Positions 14,392-22,192 of a stretch of DNA of 64,000 bases are shown here, in pieces. A program made the position numbers and the translations under genes. Under the pieces are notes generated by a model. The model saw only the letters and a program-made list of their open reading frames with translations. It was not told the DNA's origin and searched no databases. Positions within the stretch are counted from its first letter, which is position 1. The number at the start of each line of letters is the position of its first letter. The DNA comes from JBEVOS01 sp044226655 (GTDB taxonomy: Bacteria; Pseudomonadota; Alphaproteobacteria; Caulobacterales; Aquidulcibacteraceae). The DNA is taken from NCBI GenBank assembly GCA_044226655.1, contig JBGAGO010000005.1, positions 186,001 to 250,000 of the forward strand, in the 5' to 3' direction.

Positions 14392-15276
14392 CTACGCCGT
14401 CTCAGCTAGCGCTTGATACAGCGGTTTCGCCGCGGCGTCGGACGGCAGACCCGAAACCTGCCCATCCCCGACCTCAAGCAGCCACCATTTTCCTTCGCCA
14501 TCTACCCCGAAATCTGCGGAAGCGAACGGGCTAGGAACTTTCGATGCGACCTCTCGAAGCAGTTCGTTCGTGGGCCCGCTGCGGTTGCTGGCCGCCTGAG
14601 AACGCGGCCAGCAACCTACCGGCTGCCCGCGAACTACGAACGCCCGATATTCGTCGGCTCGCTGACCGAGCGGGAGCAGCGGTTCGTAGTGCTTGAAAAC
14701 AACCCCGCCCACTAGACTGTCCCCTTGGAGTTCGCGGAACCGCTCCACAACGCCCGACGCTTGCTCGGTCGCGCGCGCGTCGGGAATGAAGCAGGCGTCC
14801 GCCCAATACCCCGCTGCTTGCGATTTGACCCAATCCTTGATGACAACAGCTGAGGCGCCGAAATGCGCTAGCGCTTCGTGGATCGCGGCTTTGTCGTCCA
14901 GCTTGTCCTTTGTCACCCATACTGCGTCGGGCATAAATGCCTTGAGCGCATCATACGATCCGGGCGTGTGATGGCATGCATCATAGCTCCCCGGGGCGGT
15001 CAACAAGCGCACGCCACGTGTCAGCAGTTCGTCATGCAAAGCCCGGTATGCCTCGCTGCTAAGCATCCACCCTCGGTAAATGGCGCTGCCAGGCTCTGTG
15101 ATGCGGGTATTGCGAACCGCCTCCTTGGCGTCGAGACGATGGTCGAGCGCGTCGTGCTCAATGAGGACAGGTGAGAATCCCGCCTCTCGCGCGGCGGCAA
15201 CCTCCACGGTGAAGTCAGGTTCAGCGGCTTTCGGATTCAGAGGATCAGCGCAGAACACTGCGTAACGAACACTCAC
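14392..15276 (-). CDS. ATP-grasp domain protein (DUF4343-like)
   Basis: 294 residues from a GTG with GGAG six bases upstream. The C-terminal half has ATP-grasp features: SAVVIKDWVKSQAAGYW, GDSLVGGVVFKHYEPLLPLG, EYRAFVVRGQPVGCWP and a final FGVDGEGKWWLLEVGDGQ with the metal-binding E. The N-terminal half (YAVFCADPLNPKAAEPDF) is a Rossmann-like pre-ATP-grasp domain. Such proteins ligate an acid to an amine with ATP, but the substrate is unknown. Lower GC than its neighbours; part of the tRNA-Cys island. Confidence 0.7.
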   Translation of the reverse strand: MSVRYAVFCADPLNPKAAEPDFTVEVAAAREAGFSPVLIEHDALDHRLDAKEAVRNTRITEPGSAIYRGWMLSSEAYRALHDELLTRGVRLLTAPGSYDACHHTPGSYDALKAFMPDAVWVTKDKLDDKAAIHEALAHFGASAVVIKDWVKSQAAGYWADACFIPDARATEQASGVVERFRELQGDSLVGGVVFKHYEPLLPLGQRADEYRAFVVRGQPVGCWPRSQAASNRSGPTNELLREVASKVPSPFASADFGVDGEGKWWLLEVGDGQVSGLPSDAAAKPLYQALAETA

Positions 15277-15373
15277 ATGAAGCTCCAGATACGTTTCGGG
15301 ACCGGCTAGGTCGGCCACTAAGACATTCGTTAACGAACAAGCATAGGGCTGAATTTCGATTCGGAGGCAAACC

Positions 15374-15736
15374 GTGGTTTCAAAGCAGGGCGCATCTTCA
15401 CGTTTGCTAATCTCGGCAATCGACGCTGCGCGCGACGGTGCTGTGGTGGCGTTCCTGCACGACGGTGAGACGGAGTATTTTCGCCGGCTGTGTCGGCATC
15501 TCGCCTACATTCGCGGCGTTTCGTGTCGCGTCTCTTTTAACGACGTGAACAAGGTGAGCGACAATTGGCGCCAGCGAGACGGCTACGACATTGCTGGCGC
15601 CGCCGGCGCCGGCGGCGAAGTGTGGTTTCGTAGACTCGAGGTCCGCGAACTGCCGGCGCTCCGACTCAAGTTCAAGCGCCATCGAATTATCGTGGATCAT
15701 CGGTTGGCGGAGCAAAGCACGCGGAAGGCCGCTTAA
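15374..15736 (+). CDS. Hypothetical protein (island gene)
   Basis: 120 residues from a GTG with GGAGG seven bases upstream. Basic, no membrane segment. Contains LISAIDAARDGAVVAFLHDG, YFRRLCRHLAYIRGVSCRVS and a C-terminal LKFKRHRIIVDHRLAEQ. No family recognised. Divergent from the ATP-grasp gene and 10 nt upstream of the next small gene, so probably a two-gene operon. Confidence 0.55.
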   Translation: MVSKQGASSRLLISAIDAARDGAVVAFLHDGETEYFRRLCRHLAYIRGVSCRVSFNDVNKVSDNWRQRDGYDIAGAAGAGGEVWFRRLEVRELPALRLKFKRHRIIVDHRLAEQSTRKAA

Positions 15737-15746
15737 GGCAGGACCA

Positions 15747-16076
15747 ATGAGCGAAAACGATCTCACCGAGAACGAGTTGCGGGCGCTAGCCGCGCTAAAA
15801 TTTCACGGCGGCTTCAAACCCGTAGGCACGCGCCCGGAACTAATCGCGGCACTCGCTGCCAAAGGCATGGCAACAGATTGGTCAACGCTGACGCCAACGG
15901 GTGAAGCGTTGTTGAAGAGCATCTACAACCGCGCCGCCATCAAGCTCGCAAATCGGACGCCGTTCGAGACAGAATTGGTGGACGTTATGGGGCGCCAGCT
16001 TGAGCGCGAGTGGGATGAGGCGGAACGTCAGCTTCCCAACACCCCGGCTCCTACATCACGCAATGGATGGAATTAG
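15747..16076 (+). CDS. Hypothetical protein, possible winged-helix-like (island gene)
   Basis: 109 residues from an ATG preceded by AAGGCAGG. The stretch NELRALAALKFHGGFKPVGT, RPELIAALAAKGMATDWSTL and TPTGEALLKSIYNRAA resembles a short helix-turn-helix or winged-helix layout (helix, DNA-contact helix, wing-like TPTGE). This is a weak inference; no named family recognised. Follows the previous gene after 10 nt. Confidence 0.5.
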   Translation: MSENDLTENELRALAALKFHGGFKPVGTRPELIAALAAKGMATDWSTLTPTGEALLKSIYNRAAIKLANRTPFETELVDVMGRQLEREWDEAERQLPNTPAPTSRNGWN

Positions 16077-16381
16077 ATGCGCGACGCTGGCAGGATCGCA
16101 GCGCCGATCTTCTTTGCGGGCTTGCGCAATACGCGTAAGGCGGCTCGCTTGGCGCGGCGCGCAGGGTTGATGCGTTAAGGGCCCGCTTGCCGTGTTGGTA
16201 TCCAATCGGCCTGTTGGCGCCCGCTCAACAAATCCGCCGCAACCGGCGGGAGAATAGGGCTACCACCGCCGGGCTAAACCGTTTCAGGAACGAATTAACC
16301 AACAAGGCGTTGCTCCTAGTAAACTTTTTCGTGGCTTGGTGTTGGTGTCGCGTGTTTTGGGCTGGGCCGCTCAAAAGGGGT
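16077..16381. other. Non-coding right end of the tRNA-Cys island
   Basis: About 300 bases without a convincing gene. Contains an AT-richer stretch (GAATTAACCAACAAGGCG to AAACTTTTTCGTGG). I see no integrase fragment, tRNA or strong hairpin. Confidence 0.5.
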
Positions 16382-16455
16382 TGGAGGCCTCGCCCGGAAT
16401 CGAACCGGGGTGCAAGGATTTGCAGTCCTCTGCGTAGCCACTCCGCCACGAGGCC
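16382..16455 (-). tRNA. tRNA-Cys (GCA)
   Basis: Cloverleaf on the minus strand: acceptor GGCCTCG/CGAGGCC, anticodon stem-loop AGGACTGCAAATCCT (anticodon GCA), T arm CCCGGTTCGATTCCGGG, discriminator T and an encoded CCA. Its 3' 20 bases are duplicated at 14249, marking it as the integration target of the adjacent island. Confidence 0.97.
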
Positions 16456-16612
16456 GGCCGTTCGGCGCGGGGGCGAGCAGATAACAGACGCGCCCCATCC
16501 CGCCAAGCCGGTCCCATCCGATCTGTCGCGCCGGGCGGCGTCCGCCGGAACCGCGCCGGCAGCGACCTTCGGGCCGCTTGCGGCCCCGCCCCGGAACCGC
16601 TTAACAGCGCGC

Positions 16613-17263
16613 ATGGATTTCGCCCGCGCCCGCCATGCCATGGTTGAAAGCCAGGTCCGTCCCAGCGACGTGACCGATCCGCGCATCGTCGCGGCCATGC
16701 GGGCGCTGCCGCGCGAGCGTTTCGCGCCGGCCCATCTGCGCAGCCTGGCCTATGCCGATATCGAGCTTGAGGTCGCGCCGGGCCGCTACCTTTTGAAGCC
16801 GCGCGATCTGGCCAAGCTGCTCCAGGCGCTGGAGCCGCAGGCGCATGAGCGCGCGCTCGAGATCAATGGCGCGACCGGCTATGGCGCGGCGGTGCTGGCC
16901 CATTGCGTCAGCGAGGTCGTGTCGCTCGATCCGGACGGGCAGATTTCGTTCGCGGCCCGCGCCGCGCTCGAATCCTCTGGCATCGTTTCGGTGAAGACCG
17001 TCTCGACGACCATCGAGGGCGGCTGGCCGGACGCTGCGCCCTACGATCTGATCGTGCTCAACGGCGCGGCGGAGATCGTGCCGGACGCCTGGTTCGCGCA
17101 GCTGGCGCCGAACGGCCGGCTCGGCGTCATCGTGCGGGAAGGCGCGGCCGGGCGGGCCCGCATTTACACACGTTCGCAAGATTCTGTTTCGTACCGTGTG
17201 GCGTTCGATTCGGCGCCGCCAATCGTTCCGGGCCTCGAGCGGCCGCCGGCGTTTTCGTTCTGA
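16613..17263 (+). CDS. Protein-L-isoaspartate O-methyltransferase-like protein
   Basis: 216 residues. N-terminal MVESQVRPSDVTDPRIVAAM and LPRERFAPAHLRSLAYADIE are the family's opening motifs. The SAM-binding motif I reads ALEINGATGYGAAVLA instead of the usual EIGTGSGY, and later NLIVLNGA-type motif is LIVLNGAAEIVP. Many alphaproteobacteria carry this divergent copy just upstream of tolC; whether it still repairs isoaspartyl residues is doubtful. About 46 nt before tolC, probably one operon. Confidence 0.8.
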   Translation: MDFARARHAMVESQVRPSDVTDPRIVAAMRALPRERFAPAHLRSLAYADIELEVAPGRYLLKPRDLAKLLQALEPQAHERALEINGATGYGAAVLAHCVSEVVSLDPDGQISFAARAALESSGIVSVKTVSTTIEGGWPDAAPYDLIVLNGAAEIVPDAWFAQLAPNGRLGVIVREGAAGRARIYTRSQDSVSYRVAFDSAPPIVPGLERPPAFSF

Positions 17264-17309
17264 CGCGCCGGCCCCGCGCGCCCGGCGGCGCCGGCGCAAA
17301 GGGCGGCGC

Positions 17310-18665
17310 ATGCGGATTTGGACGAGTGTGGCGGTGCTGGCGCTGATGGCGCCCTGCGCGGGCGCGGAAACGCTGAACGACGCGCTGACGCAGGCCTATC
17401 TGCACAATCCGACCTTGCAGGCCGCGCGCCTGTCCGCGCGGGCCGCCGATGAAGAAACTGCGCAGGCGCGCGCCAATTATCTGCCGAGCGTGGATGTCCT
17501 GGGCTCTTACGGCGTGCGCCGCAGCGAAACCAATGATGTCGACAATCCCGATCTCGATCCCGCGAGCGTCGAGTTCAGCGCCAGCCAATCGCTCTACACG
17601 GGCGGCTATCGCCGCGCCCGCAGCGCCTTAGCGCGGGCCGCCGTGCAGGGCGCGCGCGAAGATTTGCGGTCCACCGAACAGGACGTGCTGCTCTCGGTGA
17701 TCGCGGCCTATGTCGACGTGCGCCGCGATGAAGAGGCGATGCGCATCCGCCAGAGCAATGTCGACCTGCTTGAGCGCCAATTGCAGGAGGCGCAGGCGCG
17801 CTTCCAGGTCGGCGACATCACGCGCACCGACGTCGCGCAATCGGATGCGCGGCTGGCCGGCGCGCGCTCGGGCCTTTCGCAAGCGCAAGCGGCGCTGGAG
17901 GCCTCGCGCGCGCGCTTTGTCGAGATCATTGGCGTCGCGCCGCAAGAGCTTGAAGCGCCGCCGCCGCCGCCGGACATTCCGCGCAGCCTGGAAGAGGCGG
18001 TCGAGGAAGCGCTGTCGCTCAATCCCGCTCTGCGCCAAGCCCTGCAGGGCGAACACGCGGCCCATGCGCAAACCGGCATCGAACGCTCGGCGCTGCTGCC
18101 GCAGCTCACTTTGCAGGGCAACTACGATCAGGGCCGCGATGTCGGCGCGCCGGGAACGCAAGTGGATTCGGTTGAAGCCGCGGCGCGTCTCAGCGTGCCT
18201 CTGTTCGAAGGCGGCTTCGCACGCGCGCGCGTGCGCCAGAGCCGCATCAACGAACGGCGCGCCTCCGAATTGACGGAGGTCGCGCGCCGCCAGGTCGTCT
18301 CCACCGTCACGGCCGCCTGGAACGATTATCTCGCCGCGCAGCGCGTGGTCGATTCATCGCGCGCGCAAGTCTCCGCGAACGAACTGGCCTTCGATGGCGT
18401 CCAGCAGGAGCGCACCGTCGGCCTGCGCACGACGCTCGACGTCTTGAATGCGCAGCAAGAGCTGCTCGATTCGCGCCTCGCGCTCGTCGGCGCCGAACGC
18501 GATGTCTATGTGGCGCAGCACGGCCTCCTGCGCGCCATCGGCCGTCTCGATGGCGCGATGCTGGCCGTTAACGCCCCATTATACGATCCAGAAGAGCATG
18601 GCCGCGCGGTGAATCGGACATTTCTGTCCACAGATCCGGCGGACATTCCTCTCCGGGGGCGTTGA
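17310..18665 (+). CDS. tolC: TolC-family outer membrane efflux protein
   Basis: 451 residues. Signal peptide MRIWTSVAVLALMAPCAGA, followed by the duplicated OEP domain: TLNDALTQAYLHNPTLQAAR and YLPSVDVLGSYGVRRSE in the first half, SLEEAVEEALSLNPALRQAL and SALLPQLTLQGNYDQG in the second. Long periplasmic helices lie in between (RFQVGDITRTDVAQSDARLA). It forms the trimeric exit duct for type I secretion and RND efflux. The ATG at 17310 follows AAAGGG. Neighbours are the PCMT-like gene and popZ, as in Caulobacter-type genomes. Confidence 0.92.
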   Translation: MRIWTSVAVLALMAPCAGAETLNDALTQAYLHNPTLQAARLSARAADEETAQARANYLPSVDVLGSYGVRRSETNDVDNPDLDPASVEFSASQSLYTGGYRRARSALARAAVQGAREDLRSTEQDVLLSVIAAYVDVRRDEEAMRIRQSNVDLLERQLQEAQARFQVGDITRTDVAQSDARLAGARSGLSQAQAALEASRARFVEIIGVAPQELEAPPPPPDIPRSLEEAVEEALSLNPALRQALQGEHAAHAQTGIERSALLPQLTLQGNYDQGRDVGAPGTQVDSVEAAARLSVPLFEGGFARARVRQSRINERRASELTEVARRQVVSTVTAAWNDYLAAQRVVDSSRAQVSANELAFDGVQQERTVGLRTTLDVLNAQQELLDSRLALVGAERDVYVAQHGLLRAIGRLDGAMLAVNAPLYDPEEHGRAVNRTFLSTDPADIPLRGR

Positions 18666-18753
18666 GGAATTGCACGCGGGCGATGGACCCGAATCGTCGC
18701 GCAACGTTAGGGTTTGAGTCGCACGACTCGATGTGCGCAAGCGGGGCTTGATA

Positions 18754-19239
18754 ATGGCGCTCAAGGAAACGCAGCCGGAACCTTCCATGGAGGAGATCCT
18801 GGCGTCGATCCGCCGGATCATCTCCGAAGAAGAACAACCCGAGACGCAGGCGGCCGCGCCGCTTGAATTGTCTCAGCCGGCACCGCCGCCGGAAGACGAT
18901 CTGATGGTGTTCGACGCCGAGGAGCCGGCGCCTGCGCCGCCGCCGGTCGCTGTCGCGCCCCAGCCTGCGCCGCGCCCCGCGCCAGCCGTGCATCATGCGC
19001 CGCCGCCGGTGGTGACCGATTCTATCGTGTCGCAGCCTGCGGTCACGGCGGCGTCGGCCGCGCTCACCCGGCTCGCCGGCTCGCTGCGCATCGCGGAACA
19101 GCCCGGCCAGACGGTCGAAGGCGTCGTGCGTGAGCTTTTGAAGCCGATGCTGAAGGATTGGCTCGATCAGAACCTGCCCGCGATCGTGGAATCGCGCGTC
19201 GAGGCCGAGCTCGAGCGCATCGCCCGCCTGGCGCGCTAG
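18754..19239 (+). CDS. popZ: Polar organising protein PopZ (DUF2497)
   Basis: 161 residues in the PopZ layout: N-terminal helix PSMEEILASIRRIISEEEQ, a long proline- and acid-rich disordered spacer (about residues 30-95, e.g. PAPAPPPVAVAPQPAPRPAP), and the C-terminal oligomerisation helices VEGVVRELLKPMLKDWLDQN and LPAIVESRVEAELERIARLA. In Caulobacter PopZ builds a polar microdomain that tethers ParB and the centromere and recruits signalling proteins. A strong hairpin terminator separates it from valS. Confidence 0.93.
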   Translation: MALKETQPEPSMEEILASIRRIISEEEQPETQAAAPLELSQPAPPPEDDLMVFDAEEPAPAPPPVAVAPQPAPRPAPAVHHAPPPVVTDSIVSQPAVTAASAALTRLAGSLRIAEQPGQTVEGVVRELLKPMLKDWLDQNLPAIVESRVEAELERIARLAR

Positions 19240-19282
19240 GCGCCCCCAAGGTCGCCAGCCCCTGAAAACATGATAGAGGAAG

Positions 19283-19310
19283 CGCCGCCGGCCTGTCCGG
19301 CGGCGTTTTC
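19283..19310 (+). terminator. Rho-independent terminator between popZ and valS
   Basis: Perfect 9-bp stem CGCCGCCGG / CCGGCGGCG with a 5-nt loop CCTGT, followed by TTTTCGTTT. Confidence 0.85.
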
Positions 19311-19330
19311 GTTTCCATATCCCAGAAAAG

Positions 19331-21994
19331 ATGCTCGAAACTCACTTCGATCCAAAATCCGTCGAGCCGCGCTGGAGCGAGGCCTGGGAAAAGTCCGGCG
19401 CGTTCAAGCCTAGCGGCCATGGCGAGCGATTCTCGCTGATGATCCCGCCGCCCAATGTGACGGGCTCGCTGCATATCGGCCACGCGCTCAACAACACGCT
19501 TCAGGACATCCTGGTCCGGTTCGAGCGGCTGCGCGGCAAGGACGTGCTCTGGCAGCCTGGCCTGGATCACGCCGGCATCGCCACCCAGGTCGTGGTCGAG
19601 CGGCAGATCGCCGAAGAAGGCGGCAACATGGATCGCAAGACCATGGGCCGCCCCGCCTTCATCGAGCGCGTCTGGAAATGGAAGGGCGAAAGCGGCGGGC
19701 GCATCATGCATCAGCTGCGCAGGCTCGGCTGCTCGGCCGATTGGAGCCGCGAACGCTTCACAATGGACGAAGGCCTGTCGCGCGCCGTCCGCAAAGTGTT
19801 CGTGCAGCTCTACAAGGAAGGCCTGATTTACAAGGATCGCCGCCTCGTCAATTGGGATCCGAAGCTCGAAACCGCGCTCTCCGATCTGGAGGTCGAATCC
19901 ATCGATGTGCGCGGCCATCTCTGGCACATCCGCTATCCCCTCTCGGATGATCCCAATCAGTTCATCGTCGTCGCCACCACGCGGCCCGAGACCATGCTGG
20001 GCGACACCGCCGTCGCCGTGCATCCCGAAGATGAGCGCTACAAGGCGCTGATCGGCAAGAAGGTCCGCCTGCCGCTCGCCGAGCGCGACATCCCGATCAT
20101 CGCCGACGATTACGTCGATCGCGAGAAGGGCTCCGGCGCCGTCAAGATCACACCGGCCCATGATTTCAACGATTTCGAGATGGGCAAGCGCCACAATCTG
20201 CCGGTCATCGACATTTTCGACGAGAAGGCGCGCCTCAACGAGAGCGTTCCGCCGGTCTATCGCGGGCTGGACCGCTTCGCCGCGCGCGATCAGATCGTGT
20301 CCGATCTCGAAACGCTCGGCCTGATCGAGAAGATCGAGCCGATCACGCACAGCGTGCCGCACGATGAGAAGACCAAATCGGTCGTGCTCGAACCGCGCAT
20401 CACCGTGCAATGGTATCTCAATGTGAAGCCGCTCGCCGAGCGCGCGCTGGCGGCTGTGCGCGATGGCCGCACGCGGTTCGCCTCCGAGCAATGGCGGCGC
20501 GTCTATGAGCGTTGGATGGAGAACATCCAGCCCTGGTGCGTGTCGCGTCAGCTCTGGTGGGGCCATCAGATTCCGGCCTGGTACGGGCCCGACGGCGTCA
20601 TCTTCAGCGAAGAGAGCGAGGACGAAGCGCGCGCAGCGGCCATCGCGCATTACGGCAAGGACGTCGTGCTCACGCAGGACGAAGACGTCCTCGACACTTG
20701 GTTCTCGTCCGCGCTCTGGCCGTTCTCCACGCTCGGCTGGCCCGACAAGACGCCCGAGCTCGACCGCTACTACCCAACCTCCATCCTCGTCACCGCCAAC
20801 GACATCATCTTCTTCTGGGTCGCGCGCATGATGATGATGGGGCTGCACTTCATGAACGATGTGCCGTTCCGCGAGGTCTTCATTCATACGCTGGTGCGCG
20901 ACGCGCAGGGCGCCAAAATGTCCAAGACGCGCGGCAACGTCATGGACCCGCTCGATCTCGTCGATAAATACGGCGCCGACGCCGTGCGCCTCACTATGGC
21001 GATGATCTCGGGCCAGCTCTCCATCAAGCTCTCCGAGAAATCGATCGAGGGCTACCGCAATTTCGGCACCAAGCTCTGGAACGCCTCGCGCTTCGCGCAG
21101 ATGAACGAGTGCGCCAGCTGGGAGGAGTTCGATCCCGCCGCGGCGAAGGAAACCGTCAATCGCTGGATCATCGGCGAGACCGCCAAGATCGCCGCCGAGG
21201 TGACGCGCGAGCTTGAAGCGCGCCGCTTCCACGAAGCCTCCAGCGCGCTCTATAAGTTCGTCTGGAACGTGCTCTGTGATTGGTATCTTGAGCTCGTGAA
21301 GCCGATGCTCGCGGGCGAAGACGAGGCCGCCAAGATCGAAACCCGCCGCACTACGGCCTGGGTGCTCGATCGCACGCTCACTTTGCTCAATCCGTTCATG
21401 CCGTTCATCACCGAAGAGTTGTGGGACCGCCTCACCGAATTCGGCGAGAAGCGGAAGACCATGCTCATCACGGAAAAATGGCCCGATCTGCCGGCCTCGC
21501 TGATCGATGAGAAAGCGGCGGCGGAGGTCGATTGGGTGATCCGCCTCATTGCGGAAACCCGCGTCGCGCGCGCCGAGCTCAACGTGCCGCAGGCCGCGCG
21601 CATTCCGCTTCTGCTGGTGGGCGCCCCAAATGAAGCGGCGCTGCGCCTCGAGCGCTATCAGGAGCTGATCGACCGCATGGCGCGGCTCGAATATTCGACG
21701 ACGGCGGATGCAGCTCCGCCCGGCGCCGTGAGCTTCGTGCTCGACGGCGCCACCGTCGCGCTGCCGATCGAAGGCCTAGTCGATTTCAAAGCGGAGGCCG
21801 AGCGCCTCAAAAAGGAGATCGCCAAGTTCAACGCCGAGATCGGCAAGATCGACGCCAAGCTGAACAACGCCGATTTCATCAAGCGCGCGCCGGAAGAGGT
21901 GGTGGAGGAAAACCGCGAGCGCCGCGAAGAGGCCGCCGCCACCGCCGCCAAGCTCGCCGCCGCCCTCGAACGCATCGAAGCGCTGCTGGACTAG
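19331..21994 (+). CDS. valS: Valyl-tRNA synthetase
   Basis: 887 residues, the usual length. Class I signatures: PPPNVTGSLHIGHAL with HIGH at 48-51 and AKMSKTRGNVMDP with KMSK at 529-532. The CP1 editing domain lies between (TTRPETMLGDTAVAVHPEDERY), WCVSRQLWWGHQIPAWY is the conserved class Ia segment, and the C terminus has the ValRS coiled coil (LVDFKAEAERLKKEIAKFNA and on). Attaches valine to tRNA-Val in the cytosol. Own transcription unit after a terminator; it converges on the carboxylesterase gene with a palindromic repeat between them. Confidence 0.98.
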   Translation: MLETHFDPKSVEPRWSEAWEKSGAFKPSGHGERFSLMIPPPNVTGSLHIGHALNNTLQDILVRFERLRGKDVLWQPGLDHAGIATQVVVERQIAEEGGNMDRKTMGRPAFIERVWKWKGESGGRIMHQLRRLGCSADWSRERFTMDEGLSRAVRKVFVQLYKEGLIYKDRRLVNWDPKLETALSDLEVESIDVRGHLWHIRYPLSDDPNQFIVVATTRPETMLGDTAVAVHPEDERYKALIGKKVRLPLAERDIPIIADDYVDREKGSGAVKITPAHDFNDFEMGKRHNLPVIDIFDEKARLNESVPPVYRGLDRFAARDQIVSDLETLGLIEKIEPITHSVPHDEKTKSVVLEPRITVQWYLNVKPLAERALAAVRDGRTRFASEQWRRVYERWMENIQPWCVSRQLWWGHQIPAWYGPDGVIFSEESEDEARAAAIAHYGKDVVLTQDEDVLDTWFSSALWPFSTLGWPDKTPELDRYYPTSILVTANDIIFFWVARMMMMGLHFMNDVPFREVFIHTLVRDAQGAKMSKTRGNVMDPLDLVDKYGADAVRLTMAMISGQLSIKLSEKSIEGYRNFGTKLWNASRFAQMNECASWEEFDPAAAKETVNRWIIGETAKIAAEVTRELEARRFHEASSALYKFVWNVLCDWYLELVKPMLAGEDEAAKIETRRTTAWVLDRTLTLLNPFMPFITEELWDRLTEFGEKRKTMLITEKWPDLPASLIDEKAAAEVDWVIRLIAETRVARAELNVPQAARIPLLLVGAPNEAALRLERYQELIDRMARLEYSTTADAAPPGAVSFVLDGATVALPIEGLVDFKAEAERLKKEIAKFNAEIGKIDAKLNNADFIKRAPEEVVEENRERREEAAATAAKLAAALERIEALLD

Positions 21995-22006
21995 CGCCGA
22001 CGTTGT

Positions 22007-22153
22007 TCCTCCCCCTGCAAGGGGGAGGTCAGGAGGGGGTGAGCCACANNNNNNNNNNNNNNNNNNNNNNNNNNNNGGGGGGGCCCCGCCACAAGCTCAA
22101 TCCTCTCCGTGTTCGCTCACCCCCTCCCAGCCTCCCCCTTCCAGGGGGAGGAG
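22007..22153. repeat. GC-rich palindromic repeat, copy B (two facing arms)
   Basis: Left arm TCCTCCCCCTGCAAGGGGGA with GGTCAGGAGGGGGTGAGCCAC after it; right arm CTCACCCCCTCCCAGCCTCC continuing into CCCTTCCAGGGGGAGGA. The arms face each other around the assembly gap. It lies between the convergent valS and esterase genes. Confidence 0.85.
22049..22076. other. Assembly gap (28 Ns)
   Basis: Unresolved bases in the loop of a large inverted repeat, next to a G run. The true length is unknown. Confidence 1.
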
Positions 22154-22192
22154 AAGGATGACGCCTCCAGCTTCGAGATCGAGAACTCCCCG

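Larger units (their letters stand above)
14269..16381. mobile_element. Small genomic island or integrative-element remnant at tRNA-Cys
   Basis: The segment lies between 20-bp direct repeats of the tRNA-Cys 3' end and next to the intact tRNA gene, the usual architecture after tRNA-targeted integration. Its base composition is visibly lower in GC than the flanks, and its three genes are unlike the surrounding housekeeping genes. No integrase is present, so it is probably a deleted remnant or was mobilised in trans. Confidence 0.65.

Noticed and set aside
19064..21232. 722-codon open frame antisense to valS
   Set aside because: It is the complementary frame of a strongly conserved ValRS gene in GC-rich DNA; its sequence is low-complexity in R, A, D, H and shows no domain.
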